The notes: generated from the sequence alone by a model not told the origin. A stretch of 64,000 bases of DNA from Ralstonia insidiosa (GCF_008801405.1 NZ_VZPV01000001.1:1860001-1924000); one strand, 5' to 3'; shown: positions 43,176 through 52,562, counted from the first letter of the stretch. Translations and numbers: made by a program.

Positions 43176-44615
43176 TTATTTCAATCCCAGCGCCACTTTG
43201 ACGCCCGCGCCGTAGGCCGGATCAGCCTTGGTGAAGTGCTCGATCTGCGCGCGCTGGATGTCTTCCGGTACCTGCGACAGACCGCCCGCGATGGTCGCAA
43301 ACAGACGCTGGCGCTGACCCTCGTCAAACAGGCGGAACAAGGCGCCGGCCTGGCTGTAGTAGTCGGTGTCGACGCGGTGATCGTGGCGTGCCGCTGCACC
43401 TTCGAGCCTGAGCGGCGGCTCCTCACCCCGGCGGTCCTGGGCGAAGGCACCTTCGCGGTTCGGCTCGTAGTTGAGCTTGCTGCCAAGGTTGCCATCGGTC
43501 CGCATCGCGCCGTCCCGGTGGAAGCTGTTGTGGAACGGGCACTTGGGCGCATTCACTGGAATCTGGTGATGATTTACGCCGAGGCGGTAGCGCTGCGTGT
43601 CGCCGTACGAGAACAGGCGGCCCTGCAGCATCTTGTCCGGCGAGAAGCCGATGCCGGGCACCACGTTGGCCGGCGTAAAGGCAGCCTGCTCGACTTCGGC
43701 AAAGTAGTTGTCGGGGTTGCGGTTCAGTTCCAATACACCTACGTCGATCAACGGGTAGTCCTTGTGCGGCCACACCTTGGTCAGGTCAAACGGGTTGATG
43801 TGGTAGGTGGCCGCATCGGCTTCCGGCATGATCTGCACCTTCAGGTTCCAGCGCGGGAAATCGCCACGATCGATGCTTTCAACCAGATCGCGCTGCGAGC
43901 TTTCGCGGTCTTGCGCCACCACCTGTGCGGCCTCTTCGTTGGTGTAGTTCTGGATACCTTGCTGGGTCTTGAAGTGGAATTTCACCCAGAAGCGCTCGCC
44001 CGCTGCATTGATGAGCGAGAAGGTGTGCGAGCCGAAGCCATCCATGTGGCGCAGGGTCTTTGGAATGCCGCGATCGCTCATCACGATCGTCACCTGGTGC
44101 AGCGTCTCAGGGTTCTTCGAAAAGAAATCCCAGGCGGCGACAGCGCTGCGCAGGTTGGTCCGCGGGTCGCGCTTTTGTGTGTGGATAAAGTCCGGAAACT
44201 TGAGCGGATCGCGCAGGAAGAACACCGGCGTGTTATTGCCGACCAGATCCCAGTTGCCTTCGTCCGTATAGAACTTGATGGCAAAACCGCGCGGGTCGCG
44301 TTCGGCATCAGCCGCACCGCGTTCGCCGGCCACGGTGGAAAAACGCAGGAACAGCGGCGTTTGCTTGCCCACCTCGGCAAAGATCGAAGCCTTGGTGTAT
44401 TGCGTGATGTCGTGCGTGACGGTGAAGGTGCCGAAGGCACCCGAGCCTTTGGCATGCACGCGACGCTCGGGAATCACCTCTCGGTCGAAGTGCGCGAGTT
44501 TTTCCAGAAACCACACGTCTTCGAGCAGCATGGGGCCGCGCGGACCAGCGGTCATCGAGTTCTGGTTGTCGACAACGGGTGCGCCGGCGGCGGTGGTCAG
44601 GATGTCTTTGCTCAT
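43176..44615 (-). CDS. katA: Monofunctional haem catalase (small-subunit type)
   Basis: 479 residues, the length of clade 3 catalases. The distal haem histidine is H54 in RRVHAKGSGAFG, the distal asparagine lies in NNTPVFF near 128, and the proximal tyrosine is in LFSYGDTQRYRLG near 337. The protein turns H2O2 into water and oxygen in the cytoplasm; no signal peptide is seen (starts MSKDILTTAAG). It is upstream of dps in the same direction. A 466-residue frame on the other strand across this gene is a shadow of its codon bias. Confidence 0.93.
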   Translation of the reverse strand: MSKDILTTAAGAPVVDNQNSMTAGPRGPMLLEDVWFLEKLAHFDREVIPERRVHAKGSGAFGTFTVTHDITQYTKASIFAEVGKQTPLFLRFSTVAGERGAADAERDPRGFAIKFYTDEGNWDLVGNNTPVFFLRDPLKFPDFIHTQKRDPRTNLRSAVAAWDFFSKNPETLHQVTIVMSDRGIPKTLRHMDGFGSHTFSLINAAGERFWVKFHFKTQQGIQNYTNEEAAQVVAQDRESSQRDLVESIDRGDFPRWNLKVQIMPEADAATYHINPFDLTKVWPHKDYPLIDVGVLELNRNPDNYFAEVEQAAFTPANVVPGIGFSPDKMLQGRLFSYGDTQRYRLGVNHHQIPVNAPKCPFHNSFHRDGAMRTDGNLGSKLNYEPNREGAFAQDRRGEEPPLRLEGAAARHDHRVDTDYYSQAGALFRLFDEGQRQRLFATIAGGLSQVPEDIQRAQIEHFTKADPAYGAGVKVALGLK

Positions 44616-44702
44616 GGGGCTTTCGTCAGGTATTGATGGGTCGAGAATCCGGCAACTGGATGCCGGTCAGGTTGCAGGGCTTCAGAACCGGTGCCCCGCG
44701 GA

Positions 44703-45815
44703 CTAAAAGCTGTGCCGCATGCCGAGCACGAACGTTTCCGGATGCGCTCCGGCCTTTACGCCGATCTGGTTGATCGCAAAGTCGTAGATGGCGTTGCTGC
44801 GGTTGTTGATCCGGCTGTAATAGGTGTACAGGGCGGTCCGCTTAGACAGCGGGTAGTCGTAGCCGACCGTCAATTGAGTCGCGCCGGTATCCACGCCGCT
44901 TCGGAAATAGCCGACCGTTTCCCGTGCGCTGCCCGAACCGTTGCTCGCCAGCGCAAAGCCGACCCGCACGCTGCCCGGACCAAGCTGCTGGGTGAGGGAA
45001 ACGTAGTAGCCGTTGCGGTACAGATCCCCCGTGGCTGTCCGATAGTGCAGCCGCTCATACAACAAGGCGATCTTCGTTGTCGGAAACTGGTAAGCCACCC
45101 CGATCTTTGCCGCCTCGTCATTGCGTCCGGCCGTCTGGTAGTGCTGGTGGATCTCGTAGGCGGCTGTGATGTTCAACGGCCCGCGATCGTAAGCACCGGC
45201 GAATGAATACAAGGCCGGATTGCGTGGCACGCTGATCTTCTCTTCATTGACGCCCCAGGCCATGCTGCCGCTCAGGCCATTCCAGACCGGGCTACGGTAT
45301 TGGATGATGTTCTTCTGGCGTCGATCGAACGAACTCGTGTCCTGAACGTTGTCGGAGCTGGACGTTGAGCCGTTGCCGATCAACGCCATATAGCCTGCTG
45401 TGGTGGGGTAGTAGGGGTCATAGCCGGCAGTCGATTCGGTATAGGGCGTCTGCCAATGGCCCATGAACACCTTGCCGTAGTTGCCTTCCAACCCGATGGC
45501 GGTATTGCGGCCAGCTAACTGGCCTTGCCCCGTGTCTACCGAAACAGCGCTTTCAATCTGCCAGAAGGCCTTGGTACCGCCTCCCAGGTCCTCTTCGCCC
45601 CGGAGGCCAAAGACCGAGCGGTTGTTCGTCAGCCGCGTGACTGAACCGAGATCAGCGCCACTGGTTGTGGCTGCGCCACGGGCGTACTCGATGGAGGTAT
45701 TGAGGCGACCGTACAGCGTGACGGATGTCTGCGCGTTAGCCTCAACGCAACACGTCATTGCGGCACAGATGGACAGAACCCAGTGCTTTGCGGTGCTCCG
45801 CATCAGGGGAGGCAT
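44703..45815 (-). CDS. General Burkholderiales-type trimeric porin
   Basis: 370 residues. Signal peptide (KHWVLSICAAMTCCVEANA) followed by the first barrel strand QTSVTLYGRLNTSIEY, the hallmark of OmpC-like porins of this order, the eyelet-loop DLGSVTRLTNNRSVFGLRGEEDLGGGTKAFWQIES and a terminal aromatic residue (LGMRHSF). Sixteen strands are expected. ATG 45815 is preceded by AAGGAAC. It lets small hydrophilic solutes through the outer membrane. It ends 88 bp before the catalase start and may be separately transcribed. Confidence 0.9.
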   Translation of the reverse strand: MPPLMRSTAKHWVLSICAAMTCCVEANAQTSVTLYGRLNTSIEYARGAATTSGADLGSVTRLTNNRSVFGLRGEEDLGGGTKAFWQIESAVSVDTGQGQLAGRNTAIGLEGNYGKVFMGHWQTPYTESTAGYDPYYPTTAGYMALIGNGSTSSSDNVQDTSSFDRRQKNIIQYRSPVWNGLSGSMAWGVNEEKISVPRNPALYSFAGAYDRGPLNITAAYEIHQHYQTAGRNDEAAKIGVAYQFPTTKIALLYERLHYRTATGDLYRNGYYVSLTQQLGPGSVRVGFALASNGSGSARETVGYFRSGVDTGATQLTVGYDYPLSKRTALYTYYSRINNRSNAIYDFAINQIGVKAGAHPETFVLGMRHSF

Positions 45816-45894
45816 GTTGTTCCTTGTTCCTGCGATGAGTGGATGACCCAATTCGCGCACAGGTCAGCGGTCGGCGAATTGAACTGTGGAAGAG

Positions 45895-46602
45895 CTAACG
45901 GCTCGCGGCGGCTAGCCCAGTGAGAATGAATATCGGCGGCAACACGCACCAGAACGACACGGCAGAGAACGCCAGGGCTCCCAGCATTGCACCGGTCGCA
46001 AAACCGATGAGCGGCGGCACCATCTTGCGCAGGCGCGCGCGGGAGCCGCTCTTCTGTGTGCTACCCGGTGTGGCCAATTCCACCAGGTCGATGACGACCT
46101 GGGTTGTATTGCCGGTCATGATGGTGGTGGGCGCGTGATCGGAGAGTACGATGCGCGCCTTGGCGTTCTGTACGCCCATTGCCGCGACGCCGATCAGGCC
46201 GACGACGATGGTTGCAGGGTTGTCTGCTGACTGGATGGGTAGCGCCAGCAGGCCAGCCGTCATAAACGTCACCAGCAGCAGCGCTTCCGCCAGGAGCAGC
46301 AGGCGCGTAGGCTCCCTTCCGTGCCGTACAACGGCCTCCACCGTCAGCTTGGTAGACGCCACGGCCAGCACGAACACAGGCAGCGCCAGCAGCTTCGCGA
46401 GTACACCTTGGCCGGAGCCGGCCAGTTCCACGCCAATCATGACGAAGTTGCCGGTAACGTGTGCCGTGAATAGCCCGAACAGCGCGCAGAATCCAACGAC
46501 GTCCACGAAGCCGGCGGTGAAAGCAAGCAGGCAGCCTTGCACCAGATGGAACATCCCAAAAGAGGGTGCAGCGGGCAGGGTGGACGAGACGCTAGAGGGC
46601 AT
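45895..46602 (-). CDS. YoaK/DUF1275 family membrane protein
   Basis: About 235 residues with six predicted membrane segments. Family signatures are AFTAGFVDVVGFCALFGLFTAHVTGNFVMIG and GVQNAKARIVLSDHAPTTIMTGNTTQVVIDLVELA, where the repeated HVTGN/TIMTGN motifs mark the duplicated core. The function of the family is not established; it is often placed with small-molecule transport. ATG 46602 is preferred to the codon at 46689. It is divergent from an AraC regulator at 46845. Confidence 0.83.
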   Translation of the reverse strand: MPSSVSSTLPAAPSFGMFHLVQGCLLAFTAGFVDVVGFCALFGLFTAHVTGNFVMIGVELAGSGQGVLAKLLALPVFVLAVASTKLTVEAVVRHGREPTRLLLLAEALLLVTFMTAGLLALPIQSADNPATIVVGLIGVAAMGVQNAKARIVLSDHAPTTIMTGNTTQVVIDLVELATPGSTQKSGSRARLRKMVPPLIGFATGAMLGALAFSAVSFWCVLPPIFILTGLAAASR

Positions 46603-46700
46603 GGCATGGACGTTGGACTGGGCGTCTGAACGTCGAGGCGCCCGCCTCTCATGAGGTGTACGAAGCGTACTGGGGGGTGTCTCTAGCAACCATTGTCAAA

Positions 46701-46720
46701 TGGTATTAACCACCATACCA
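46701..46720. promoter_or_regulatory. Inverted repeat between the YoaK-like and AraC genes
   Basis: TGGTAT, 8 bp, ATACCA: a perfect 6-bp inverted repeat within an AT-rich divergent promoter region. It could be an operator for either gene; the neighbouring CCAATTGG (46718-46725) is itself palindromic. Confidence 0.4.
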
Positions 46721-46844
46721 ATTGGTCGGAGCCGTGCACCAAGTTGGCGGATTTGTTAATATTTGTGACGCACTTGGAATGTCACTTCGGCCCACTCAAT
46801 AGGCTTGCGAATCCCTGCGGTCAGCATGCAGAGCAATCAAAATC

Positions 46845-47750
46845 ATGTCTCCACCGGTGCCCGCACAAACCTCTTCGCAAGACTCGCTCGGTTGCTCGTC
46901 GGAAAAGCTCCGGCGCGACGAATCGCTACATGGAAGCGATTTCGTCTTCTTTCGGAAAAGTTCTGGCAATGACCAGCTCAGTCAGGTTTTAACGCCTGCG
47001 TCGGAGAGAGGCTTCCTGGCCGGTGTGTCGCTGGCCACCGGACACCGTCGTCGGATCTTTAACAGCGTGCATGCCAGCACGCATCAGTTTGAGACCGGTT
47101 CGATCTACATCCGAAATTTCTTTGAGGACTACAAGGCAGATTTTTACGGCGCCTTTGACTTCGTACTGCTTGAGTTGTCGCCAGGTTTTGTCGAGCGCAC
47201 GAGTCTGGAGCTTGGACGTCCGGCCTGTGCTTCGCTTCCTTCATTGGCTGGGCAATTGGATCCGGTCTTGTCCCATCTTGCTCAGGCAGTGGTGCCCGCG
47301 CTGGCACAACCGCAATACGTGAGCCGCCTGTTCGTTGACCAGGTGGGACTGGCAATCGCCACCTATCTGGTCGAGCGTTACGACGGGCGCCATGAGACCA
47401 CGCCCAGGGGCGGGCGCGAGCGTTTGAGTCCGGGAATGCTTGAGCGTGCCAAAGAAGTGCTCATCTCTCGATTGGACGGCGACGGATCGATTGCTGAAGT
47501 GGCAGATGCCTGTGGGCTTTCACGCAGCCACTTCTCGCGTGCGTTTCATGCTTCGACCGGTGCGACACCGCACCAATGGCTTTCAACGCAGCGGCTTGAG
47601 CGCGCCCGTAGCTTGCTTCGTGACACCGATGCGCCGATCGCGACCATCGCGACAACGTGCGGCTTCTCTGATCAGAGCCACTTCACCCGCTGCTTTGCCC
47701 GTGCCTTTGGTGCCACGCCCGCGAGCTGGCGGCGCGCGGTGCGCAGCTGA
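46845..47750 (+). CDS. AraC-family transcriptional regulator
   Basis: 301 residues. A C-terminal pair of HTH motifs at about 200-298: SIAEVADACGLSRSHFSRAFHASTGATPHQWLSTQRLERARSLL and PIATIATTCGFSDQSHFTRCFARAFGATPASWR. The N-terminal 190 residues are a ligand or partner domain without a recognised fold. The group resembles regulators next to porins, oxidoreductases and membrane proteins in Burkholderiales. It is divergent from the YoaK-like gene and almost abuts the sensor kinase on the other strand (stops at 47750 and 47760). Start not certain. Confidence 0.83.
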   Translation: MSPPVPAQTSSQDSLGCSSEKLRRDESLHGSDFVFFRKSSGNDQLSQVLTPASERGFLAGVSLATGHRRRIFNSVHASTHQFETGSIYIRNFFEDYKADFYGAFDFVLLELSPGFVERTSLELGRPACASLPSLAGQLDPVLSHLAQAVVPALAQPQYVSRLFVDQVGLAIATYLVERYDGRHETTPRGGRERLSPGMLERAKEVLISRLDGDGSIAEVADACGLSRSHFSRAFHASTGATPHQWLSTQRLERARSLLRDTDAPIATIATTCGFSDQSHFTRCFARAFGATPASWRRAVRS

Positions 47751-47759
47751 GCGACCGCG

Positions 47760-49475
47760 CTACGACGGGACGATCGGCGTCAACGGTAGGCTGAACACGA
47801 ACATCGCGCCGAACGGCAGGCGCGGCGCCGCCAGGATTTCTCCTTTGTGCGCTTCCACGATGGATCGGCAAATCGCTAACCCCATCCCCATGCCGTTGGC
47901 CTTGGTCGTGTAGAACGGTTCGAAAATGCGCCCAGGTGCATCGCTGGCCAGCCCCTGGCCGTTATCCTCAACGCGCACCTGCAACTGGGTTTCCGCGACA
48001 ACCGCAGTCGTCAGACGCAGGGTGCGAGGGCGGTCGCATACCGACGCCATCGAGTCGATCGCGTTGAGCACCAGGTTCAGCAGGACTTGCTGTAGCTGCA
48101 CGGCGTCACCATGCACCTGACTGCGCGATGCGTTCAGATCGAGCTCAAGTGAAACGTCGCGGCAATTCAGCTCGCTACGCGCGATTTGCAGGATGTCGCG
48201 AATTGTTTGGTGCATGTCTAGCGCGGCGAAGGCCCTGGGCGCGTTGCGTGTGAGGGCCTGCAGGCCGTGAATCATGTCGCCCGCGCGCTGGCCTTCGGAG
48301 ACGATCGCTGCCAGCCCCTCGCGCGCCTGCATTAGCGCAGGAGGCGTTCGATCGAGCCAGCGTAGGCTGGCGCTCGCATGGGACACGATCGACATGAGCG
48401 GTTGGTTCACTTCGTGTGCGATTGCTGCGGTCAGTTGGCCGACCGTCGTGGCACGCGCCACCCGAGCAACGTCGGCCTGGGCGTTGCGCGCCGCATCCTC
48501 GGCCTGGCAACGCGCGGTGATATCACTCACGATGCCAACATACTCGACGTCACGACCGGCGATGTGGATGGGCTTGCCTAGTGCCGCCACATGTCGCGTC
48601 GTGCCGTCTTTGCGGACAATGCGGTATTCGAGCTCGAAGGGCTCGCCTGCGTTTGCTTGGTGCTCGGCGGTCTGCCGTACGTACTCCCGGTCCTCTGGGT
48701 GAATGCACGCAACCAGCACGTCCCGCGTCACCACCGGCCCATCCTCTGGGAGATCGAAAATGCGGCGTAGCTCTTCCGAGCACAGGCAAATGTCGCGTTG
48801 AAGGTCCCAGCGCCAACTCCCTGTCTGGCTGACGCGCTCACCCAGCGCCAGTGTCTCTTCGCTGACGCGCAGGGCTTGCTCGACGCGGCGGCGGTGTGCG
48901 TTTTCTTCGAGCAGATTCTGATAGAGCCGTGCGTTATCGAGCGAGACGGCTGCGTGTCCTGCAATCAGTTCGAGCAAATCGGCAGGTTCCCCAGCAAACT
49001 TGCCAGGCAGTTGGCTGTTCTCGATGTAGAGCAAGCCGACCGTGTGGTTGCCTTTGAGCATCGGAAGACTCATGGCGGAGGCGGTGCCGCGTTGGCTGAA
49101 GTAGGGGTCATGCGCAAACGGGCTCGAGGCAGCGTCGTGGACCACCAGGCGCTTGCCTGAACGCAGCGTCGAGTTGAGCATCGTGAGCGGCAGATCTTGC
49201 GGCGCCACCGGGTGGGGGGTCATGTCGATGCCAATGCTGGCCGGGGTAGCGTGGGCATGGGCCTCGATCATCGGTGTCTCCCCAGCCATGCGTATCAGCA
49301 GCGCGCGCTGTGCACGGGCGAGCACGAGCACGATGGTCATCAGCCTGTCTATGAGTCGATCGAGCTGAATCTCCTCCGTCAGTGCGCGGGTGCAGCGCAC
49401 GATGGCGTCGATGTCATGCACTGGGTGGCCCGCCTGGTTGTTCTGCGCATGCATCGGAATCAGGCATCCGGCCAA
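47760..49475 (-). CDS. GAF-PAS sensor histidine kinase
   Basis: 571 residues without membrane segments, so probably cytoplasmic. Order: GAF (about 20-185, with GTASAMSLPMLKGNHTVGLLYIEN), PAS/PAC (about 205-325, ending VEYVGIVSDIT), HisKA with phospho-acceptor H354 in AIAHEVNQPL, and HATPase (about 450-565) with N-box LQQVLLNLVLNAIDSM and FYTTKANGMGMGLAICRSIVEAH. The kinase core is closely like that of the 1855-residue fusion protein at 55530. It overlaps by 16 bp the receiver-only gene upstream. A start at 49454 would avoid the overlap. Confidence 0.9.
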   Translation of the reverse strand: MAGCLIPMHAQNNQAGHPVHDIDAIVRCTRALTEEIQLDRLIDRLMTIVLVLARAQRALLIRMAGETPMIEAHAHATPASIGIDMTPHPVAPQDLPLTMLNSTLRSGKRLVVHDAASSPFAHDPYFSQRGTASAMSLPMLKGNHTVGLLYIENSQLPGKFAGEPADLLELIAGHAAVSLDNARLYQNLLEENAHRRRVEQALRVSEETLALGERVSQTGSWRWDLQRDICLCSEELRRIFDLPEDGPVVTRDVLVACIHPEDREYVRQTAEHQANAGEPFELEYRIVRKDGTTRHVAALGKPIHIAGRDVEYVGIVSDITARCQAEDAARNAQADVARVARATTVGQLTAAIAHEVNQPLMSIVSHASASLRWLDRTPPALMQAREGLAAIVSEGQRAGDMIHGLQALTRNAPRAFAALDMHQTIRDILQIARSELNCRDVSLELDLNASRSQVHGDAVQLQQVLLNLVLNAIDSMASVCDRPRTLRLTTAVVAETQLQVRVEDNGQGLASDAPGRIFEPFYTTKANGMGMGLAICRSIVEAHKGEILAAPRLPFGAMFVFSLPLTPIVPS

Positions 49476-49852
49476 GTGCCAGGTGTGTGACCGAGCGCAA
49501 GCGCAATGCAGGACATGATCTCAGCGTCGCTGAAAGGCTTGCTGAGTAAAGAGATGGCGTGACGAACCTCGGCCTGTTGACGTGCACTGTCGCTCTGGAA
49601 TGCGGTCATGAAAATGATGGGCAGATTCACACCTCGGCCGCGCAGCGAATCGCAGAGTGCGAATCCACTCATCTGAGGCATCTGGATGTCCGTCAGAACG
49701 CAGGAGAGCGAGGTGAGGTCATCGTAGCCGAGCAGATCGGCGCCACTGCCGAAAAGCGCAACATTCAGGCCACACGATTGCAGGAGATTGCCGAGGGCCA
49801 GTCGGACAGAGGCATCGTCATCGACCACGGCGATGACCGGTTGTGCATTCAC
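49460..49852 (-). CDS. Stand-alone response-regulator receiver protein
   Basis: 130 residues, one receiver domain only: acidic pocket DDD (11-13), phospho-acceptor D55 in LTDIQMPQMSG, T83 in FMTAFQ and K105 in LLSKPFSD. No DNA-binding or enzyme domain follows. Start is GTG 49852 with GAGGAA 6-7 bases ahead; a longer frame to 50023 has a non-conserved leader. It overlaps the GAF-PAS kinase gene and is therefore its likely partner, either as an intermediate in a phosphorelay or as a sink for phosphate. It resembles the receiver of the FixJ-like regulator at 54689. Confidence 0.85.
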   Translation of the reverse strand: MNAQPVIAVVDDDASVRLALGNLLQSCGLNVALFGSGADLLGYDDLTSLSCVLTDIQMPQMSGFALCDSLRGRGVNLPIIFMTAFQSDSARQQAEVRHAISLLSKPFSDAEIMSCIALALGHTPGTWPDA

Positions 49853-49985
49853 GCGGGATTCCTCGGGGCATGCCGGAGACCTACGTTGGCACGGACGGCT
49901 CTGGCGACGGAGCGTTGAGGATACCGTTGCACAGGCACTCGCGAAATCATACTGAGGTATGGATTCGCTCGTGCCATGCCCAACA

Positions 49986-50264
49986 TCAGTGCTGCGTGTC
50001 GTCCGGCGCTTGCCGGAGCGCACTGACTTGAATCACCGGCGGCAGGCCCGTGATCTTGGGTGTGCACTCACGGTGGAACCAGGTAGCCGTGACGGGTTGG
50101 CCCGCAAGCAGGCGCTTGATAGGCGGTACCACTTGCTCACCGAGCAGCATGCCCAGCAATCCGATCAATGCGATGGCGGGTGGGGCCGGCGAGCGCACCT
50201 GCATGAGTGCGTAGATGATGCCGATCAACATGCCGGCGCCGAGCGAGATGAAGTAGGGTTTCAT
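49986..50264 (-). CDS. XapX domain membrane protein
   Basis: 92 residues with two membrane helices: YFISLGAGMLIGIIYALMQVRSPAPPAIALIGLLGMLLGEQVVP, which is the XapX domain (DUF1427), plus a polar tail of about 35 residues (VTATWFHRECTPK...). Short XapX proteins are found by themselves or fused to others, without a proven role. The start overlaps the DoxX gene's stop (4 bp), so both are translated together. Confidence 0.83.
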   Translation of the reverse strand: MKPYFISLGAGMLIGIIYALMQVRSPAPPAIALIGLLGMLLGEQVVPPIKRLLAGQPVTATWFHRECTPKITGLPPVIQVSALRQAPDDTQH

Positions 50265-50695
50265 TGTCCAGTCCAGGTGTGCACATCGGCTTCCCGACGC
50301 GAAATCCAGTCTTGCAGTGCGACGAGCAGAAAGCCGCCGACCAGTCCGAGGTGTTCAAAGAAGGCGTTGGCCATCATCGGGCGGGTGTCAGCCGGGGCCT
50401 GCCAGAAGCGGTTGGCCAGCAGCGAGGCAACCAGGGTGAACGCGGCCAGCGCGAGTGCTGCAATCCATCGCAGTCGGCCGCTGATCACCAGCGCCGAGCC
50501 GACCAGCTCCAAGACGATCACCGCTGCGGCCATGGGCATGGCCGGCGCCATGCCGAAGTGCTGCATCTCGGCAATGGCCCCCGGGAAGTCGAAGAGCTTG
50601 ACCAGCCCGCCCTGCAGGTAGGCCGCGCACAACAGCACCAGCGCCGCGCGGTACAGGAGTCCGCCGCGGGCAGACGTCGAAGGTGTTGGATGCAT
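50261..50695 (-). CDS. DoxX-family membrane protein
   Basis: 144 residues with four membrane helices: LYRAALVLLCAAYLQGGLVKLFDFPGAIAEMQHFGM is the DoxX signature (helix, conserved GxxKLxDF, GAI...M). DoxX proteins are inner-membrane partners linked to oxidative stress and sulfur or quinone metabolism in several bacteria. I start at ATG 50695, because the longer frame to 50761 overlaps the end of the amidohydrolase gene. The gene is followed with an overlap by the XapX gene. Confidence 0.83.
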   Translation of the reverse strand: MHPTPSTSARGGLLYRAALVLLCAAYLQGGLVKLFDFPGAIAEMQHFGMAPAMPMAAAVIVLELVGSALVISGRLRWIAALALAAFTLVASLLANRFWQAPADTRPMMANAFFEHLGLVGGFLLVALQDWISRREADVHTWTGQ

Positions 50696-50708
50696 GGCTG
50701 GCGCGGTA

Positions 50709-52562
50709 TCAGAACGCCCAGCACGAGCAGCCGAACGCACCCCAGAATGCAGCGGCGTCACCGGCGGGCGTCTGGTCTAGGTAGGCGCGCGCGTGTGCGT
50801 GTCCATGTACCCCGCAAGCGGTCGCACATCCGCAACTGATTTGAAGGGCAGGATTGCGCGGGGCGAAGCCCAAATGATGCCGCGCGGGCGACCAGTCTGG
50901 CATCGCAGGCGGTAGCGCGGGGGCGAGGGGGCCGAAATCCCCATCCCCAAACACGACCTTGCCGCCCAACACCGTCAGGACCGAGGTGATGTCCTGAATA
51001 TCGTCCTCGGGCACGGCAAAGTAATCGTCAGAGAGGACCGCCAGATCGGCGAGCTGCCCGGCGCGGATCTGCCCCTTCTTGCCCTCTTCGGACGAGAACC
51101 ACGTATTGGCCTCAGTCCAGAGGCGCAAGGCCGTTTCGCGATCGAGCAGGTTGGCTTGCGGATACAAACGCAGCCCGCCCACCGTCTTGCCGCTGACAAG
51201 CCACGACAGCGATACCCACGGGTTGTACGACGCGACCCGTGTGGCGTCCGTGCCCGCGCCCACCTTGACGCCACGTTCCAACATGCGTTTGATGGGCGGG
51301 GTGGCTTCTGCCGCCCGTGAGCCATAACGCTCGACAAAGTACTCGCCCTGGTAAGCCATGCGGTGCTGTACAGCGATGCCTCCGCCAAGCGCGGCAATAC
51401 GGTCTATGTTCCGGTCGCTGATGGTCTCCGCGTGGTCGAAGAACCAGTGCAGGCCATCGAACGGCACGTCACGTGCGACCTTCTCATACACGTCCAGTGC
51501 ACGCGAGATTGTCTCGTCATAGGTGGCATGCAGGCGCCATGGCCACCGTTGCTCGGCAAGCAGGCGGATCACCGGCTCGAGGTCGCTTTCCATGTTCGGC
51601 GGCATCTCGGGCCGCTCGACGCGGAAGTCTTCGAAATCCGCGGCGGAATAGACGAGCATCTCGCCGGCACCATTGTGGCGGTAGAGATCGTCGCCCTGTC
51701 CGGGGCGGACCTGCCCAGACCATGTGCGGAAGTCATTGAGCTCCTCACGCGGCTTCTGCGTGAAGAGGTTATAGGCCAGGCGCACCGTGAGTTGCCCCTC
51801 GCGGTGCAGCTCCTCAACGATGTTGTAGTCCTCGGGGTAGTTCTGGAAGCCGCCACCCGCATCGATGACACCGGTGACGCCGAGTCGATTGACCTCGCGC
51901 ATGAAATGGCGCGTCGAGTTTTTCTGATACTCCGCCGGCAGCTTCGGTCCCTTGGCCAGCGTGGCGTAGAGGATCGTGGCGTTGGGCTTGGCCAAGAGCA
52001 GGCCGGTGGGCGTACCGTTCTTGTCGCGGACGACCTCGCCACCCGGCGGGTTCGGCGTGTTCTTGTCGTAGCCGACGACACGCAGCGCTGCGGCATTGAG
52101 CAGTGCGCGGTCATATAAATGGAGGATGAACACCGGAGTGTCTGGTGCGATGGCATTGAGCTCATCGAGCGTGGGCAGGCGCTTCTCGGCAAACTGATGT
52201 TCGGTGAAGCCACCCACCACGCGCACCCATTGCGGTGCGGGCGTGCGTTCGACCTGGGCCTTGAGCATGCGCAACGCTTCGGCCAGCGAGCGTACGCCGT
52301 CCCAGCGCAGCTCCATGTTGTAGTTCAGGCCACCCCGGATGATGTGCATGTGGCTATCAATCAGGCCCGGAATGACGCGCCGGCCTTGCAGGTCGACCAC
52401 ACGGGTGGCGGGGCCAGCCAGCGGGAGAATCTCGTCGCGACGCCCGACTGCCAAAAACTTGCCGTCATGGATGGCAACGGCCTCGGCCTCAGGGTTGGTT
52501 CGATCGAGCGTGGTGACCTTGGCGTTGGTCAGGATCAGTTCGGGTACGCGCACTGGATTCAT
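50709..52562 (-). CDS. YtcJ-like metal-dependent amidohydrolase
   Basis: 617 residues. The N-terminal small domain carries ILTNAKVTTLDRTNPEAEAVAIHDGKFLAVG, followed by the metal-binding DSHMHI (about 66-71), HATYDETI, WFFDHAETIS, a carboxyl-terminal metal aspartate in GAGTDATRV and the return domain (GQLADLAVLSDDYF). Relatives hydrolyse N-acyl or amide bonds (exoenzyme regulatory protein AepA, YtcJ). A cysteine/histidine-rich C-terminal tail of about 45 residues (CGCATACGVHGHAHARAY ... GCSCWAF) is an added element. AAGGGA precedes the ATG at 52562. It belongs to the minus-strand run 49986-54364. Confidence 0.88.
   Translation of the reverse strand: MNPVRVPELILTNAKVTTLDRTNPEAEAVAIHDGKFLAVGRRDEILPLAGPATRVVDLQGRRVIPGLIDSHMHIIRGGLNYNMELRWDGVRSLAEALRMLKAQVERTPAPQWVRVVGGFTEHQFAEKRLPTLDELNAIAPDTPVFILHLYDRALLNAAALRVVGYDKNTPNPPGGEVVRDKNGTPTGLLLAKPNATILYATLAKGPKLPAEYQKNSTRHFMREVNRLGVTGVIDAGGGFQNYPEDYNIVEELHREGQLTVRLAYNLFTQKPREELNDFRTWSGQVRPGQGDDLYRHNGAGEMLVYSAADFEDFRVERPEMPPNMESDLEPVIRLLAEQRWPWRLHATYDETISRALDVYEKVARDVPFDGLHWFFDHAETISDRNIDRIAALGGGIAVQHRMAYQGEYFVERYGSRAAEATPPIKRMLERGVKVGAGTDATRVASYNPWVSLSWLVSGKTVGGLRLYPQANLLDRETALRLWTEANTWFSSEEGKKGQIRAGQLADLAVLSDDYFAVPEDDIQDITSVLTVLGGKVVFGDGDFGPLAPALPPAMPDWSPARHHLGFAPRNPALQISCGCATACGVHGHAHARAYLDQTPAGDAAAFWGAFGCSCWAF

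Noticed and set aside
43236..44636. 466-codon open frame on the plus strand opposite the catalase gene
   Set aside because: It mirrors the catalase gene codon by codon, has no domain and no ribosome site. Long antisense frames are expected from the GC-rich third positions.
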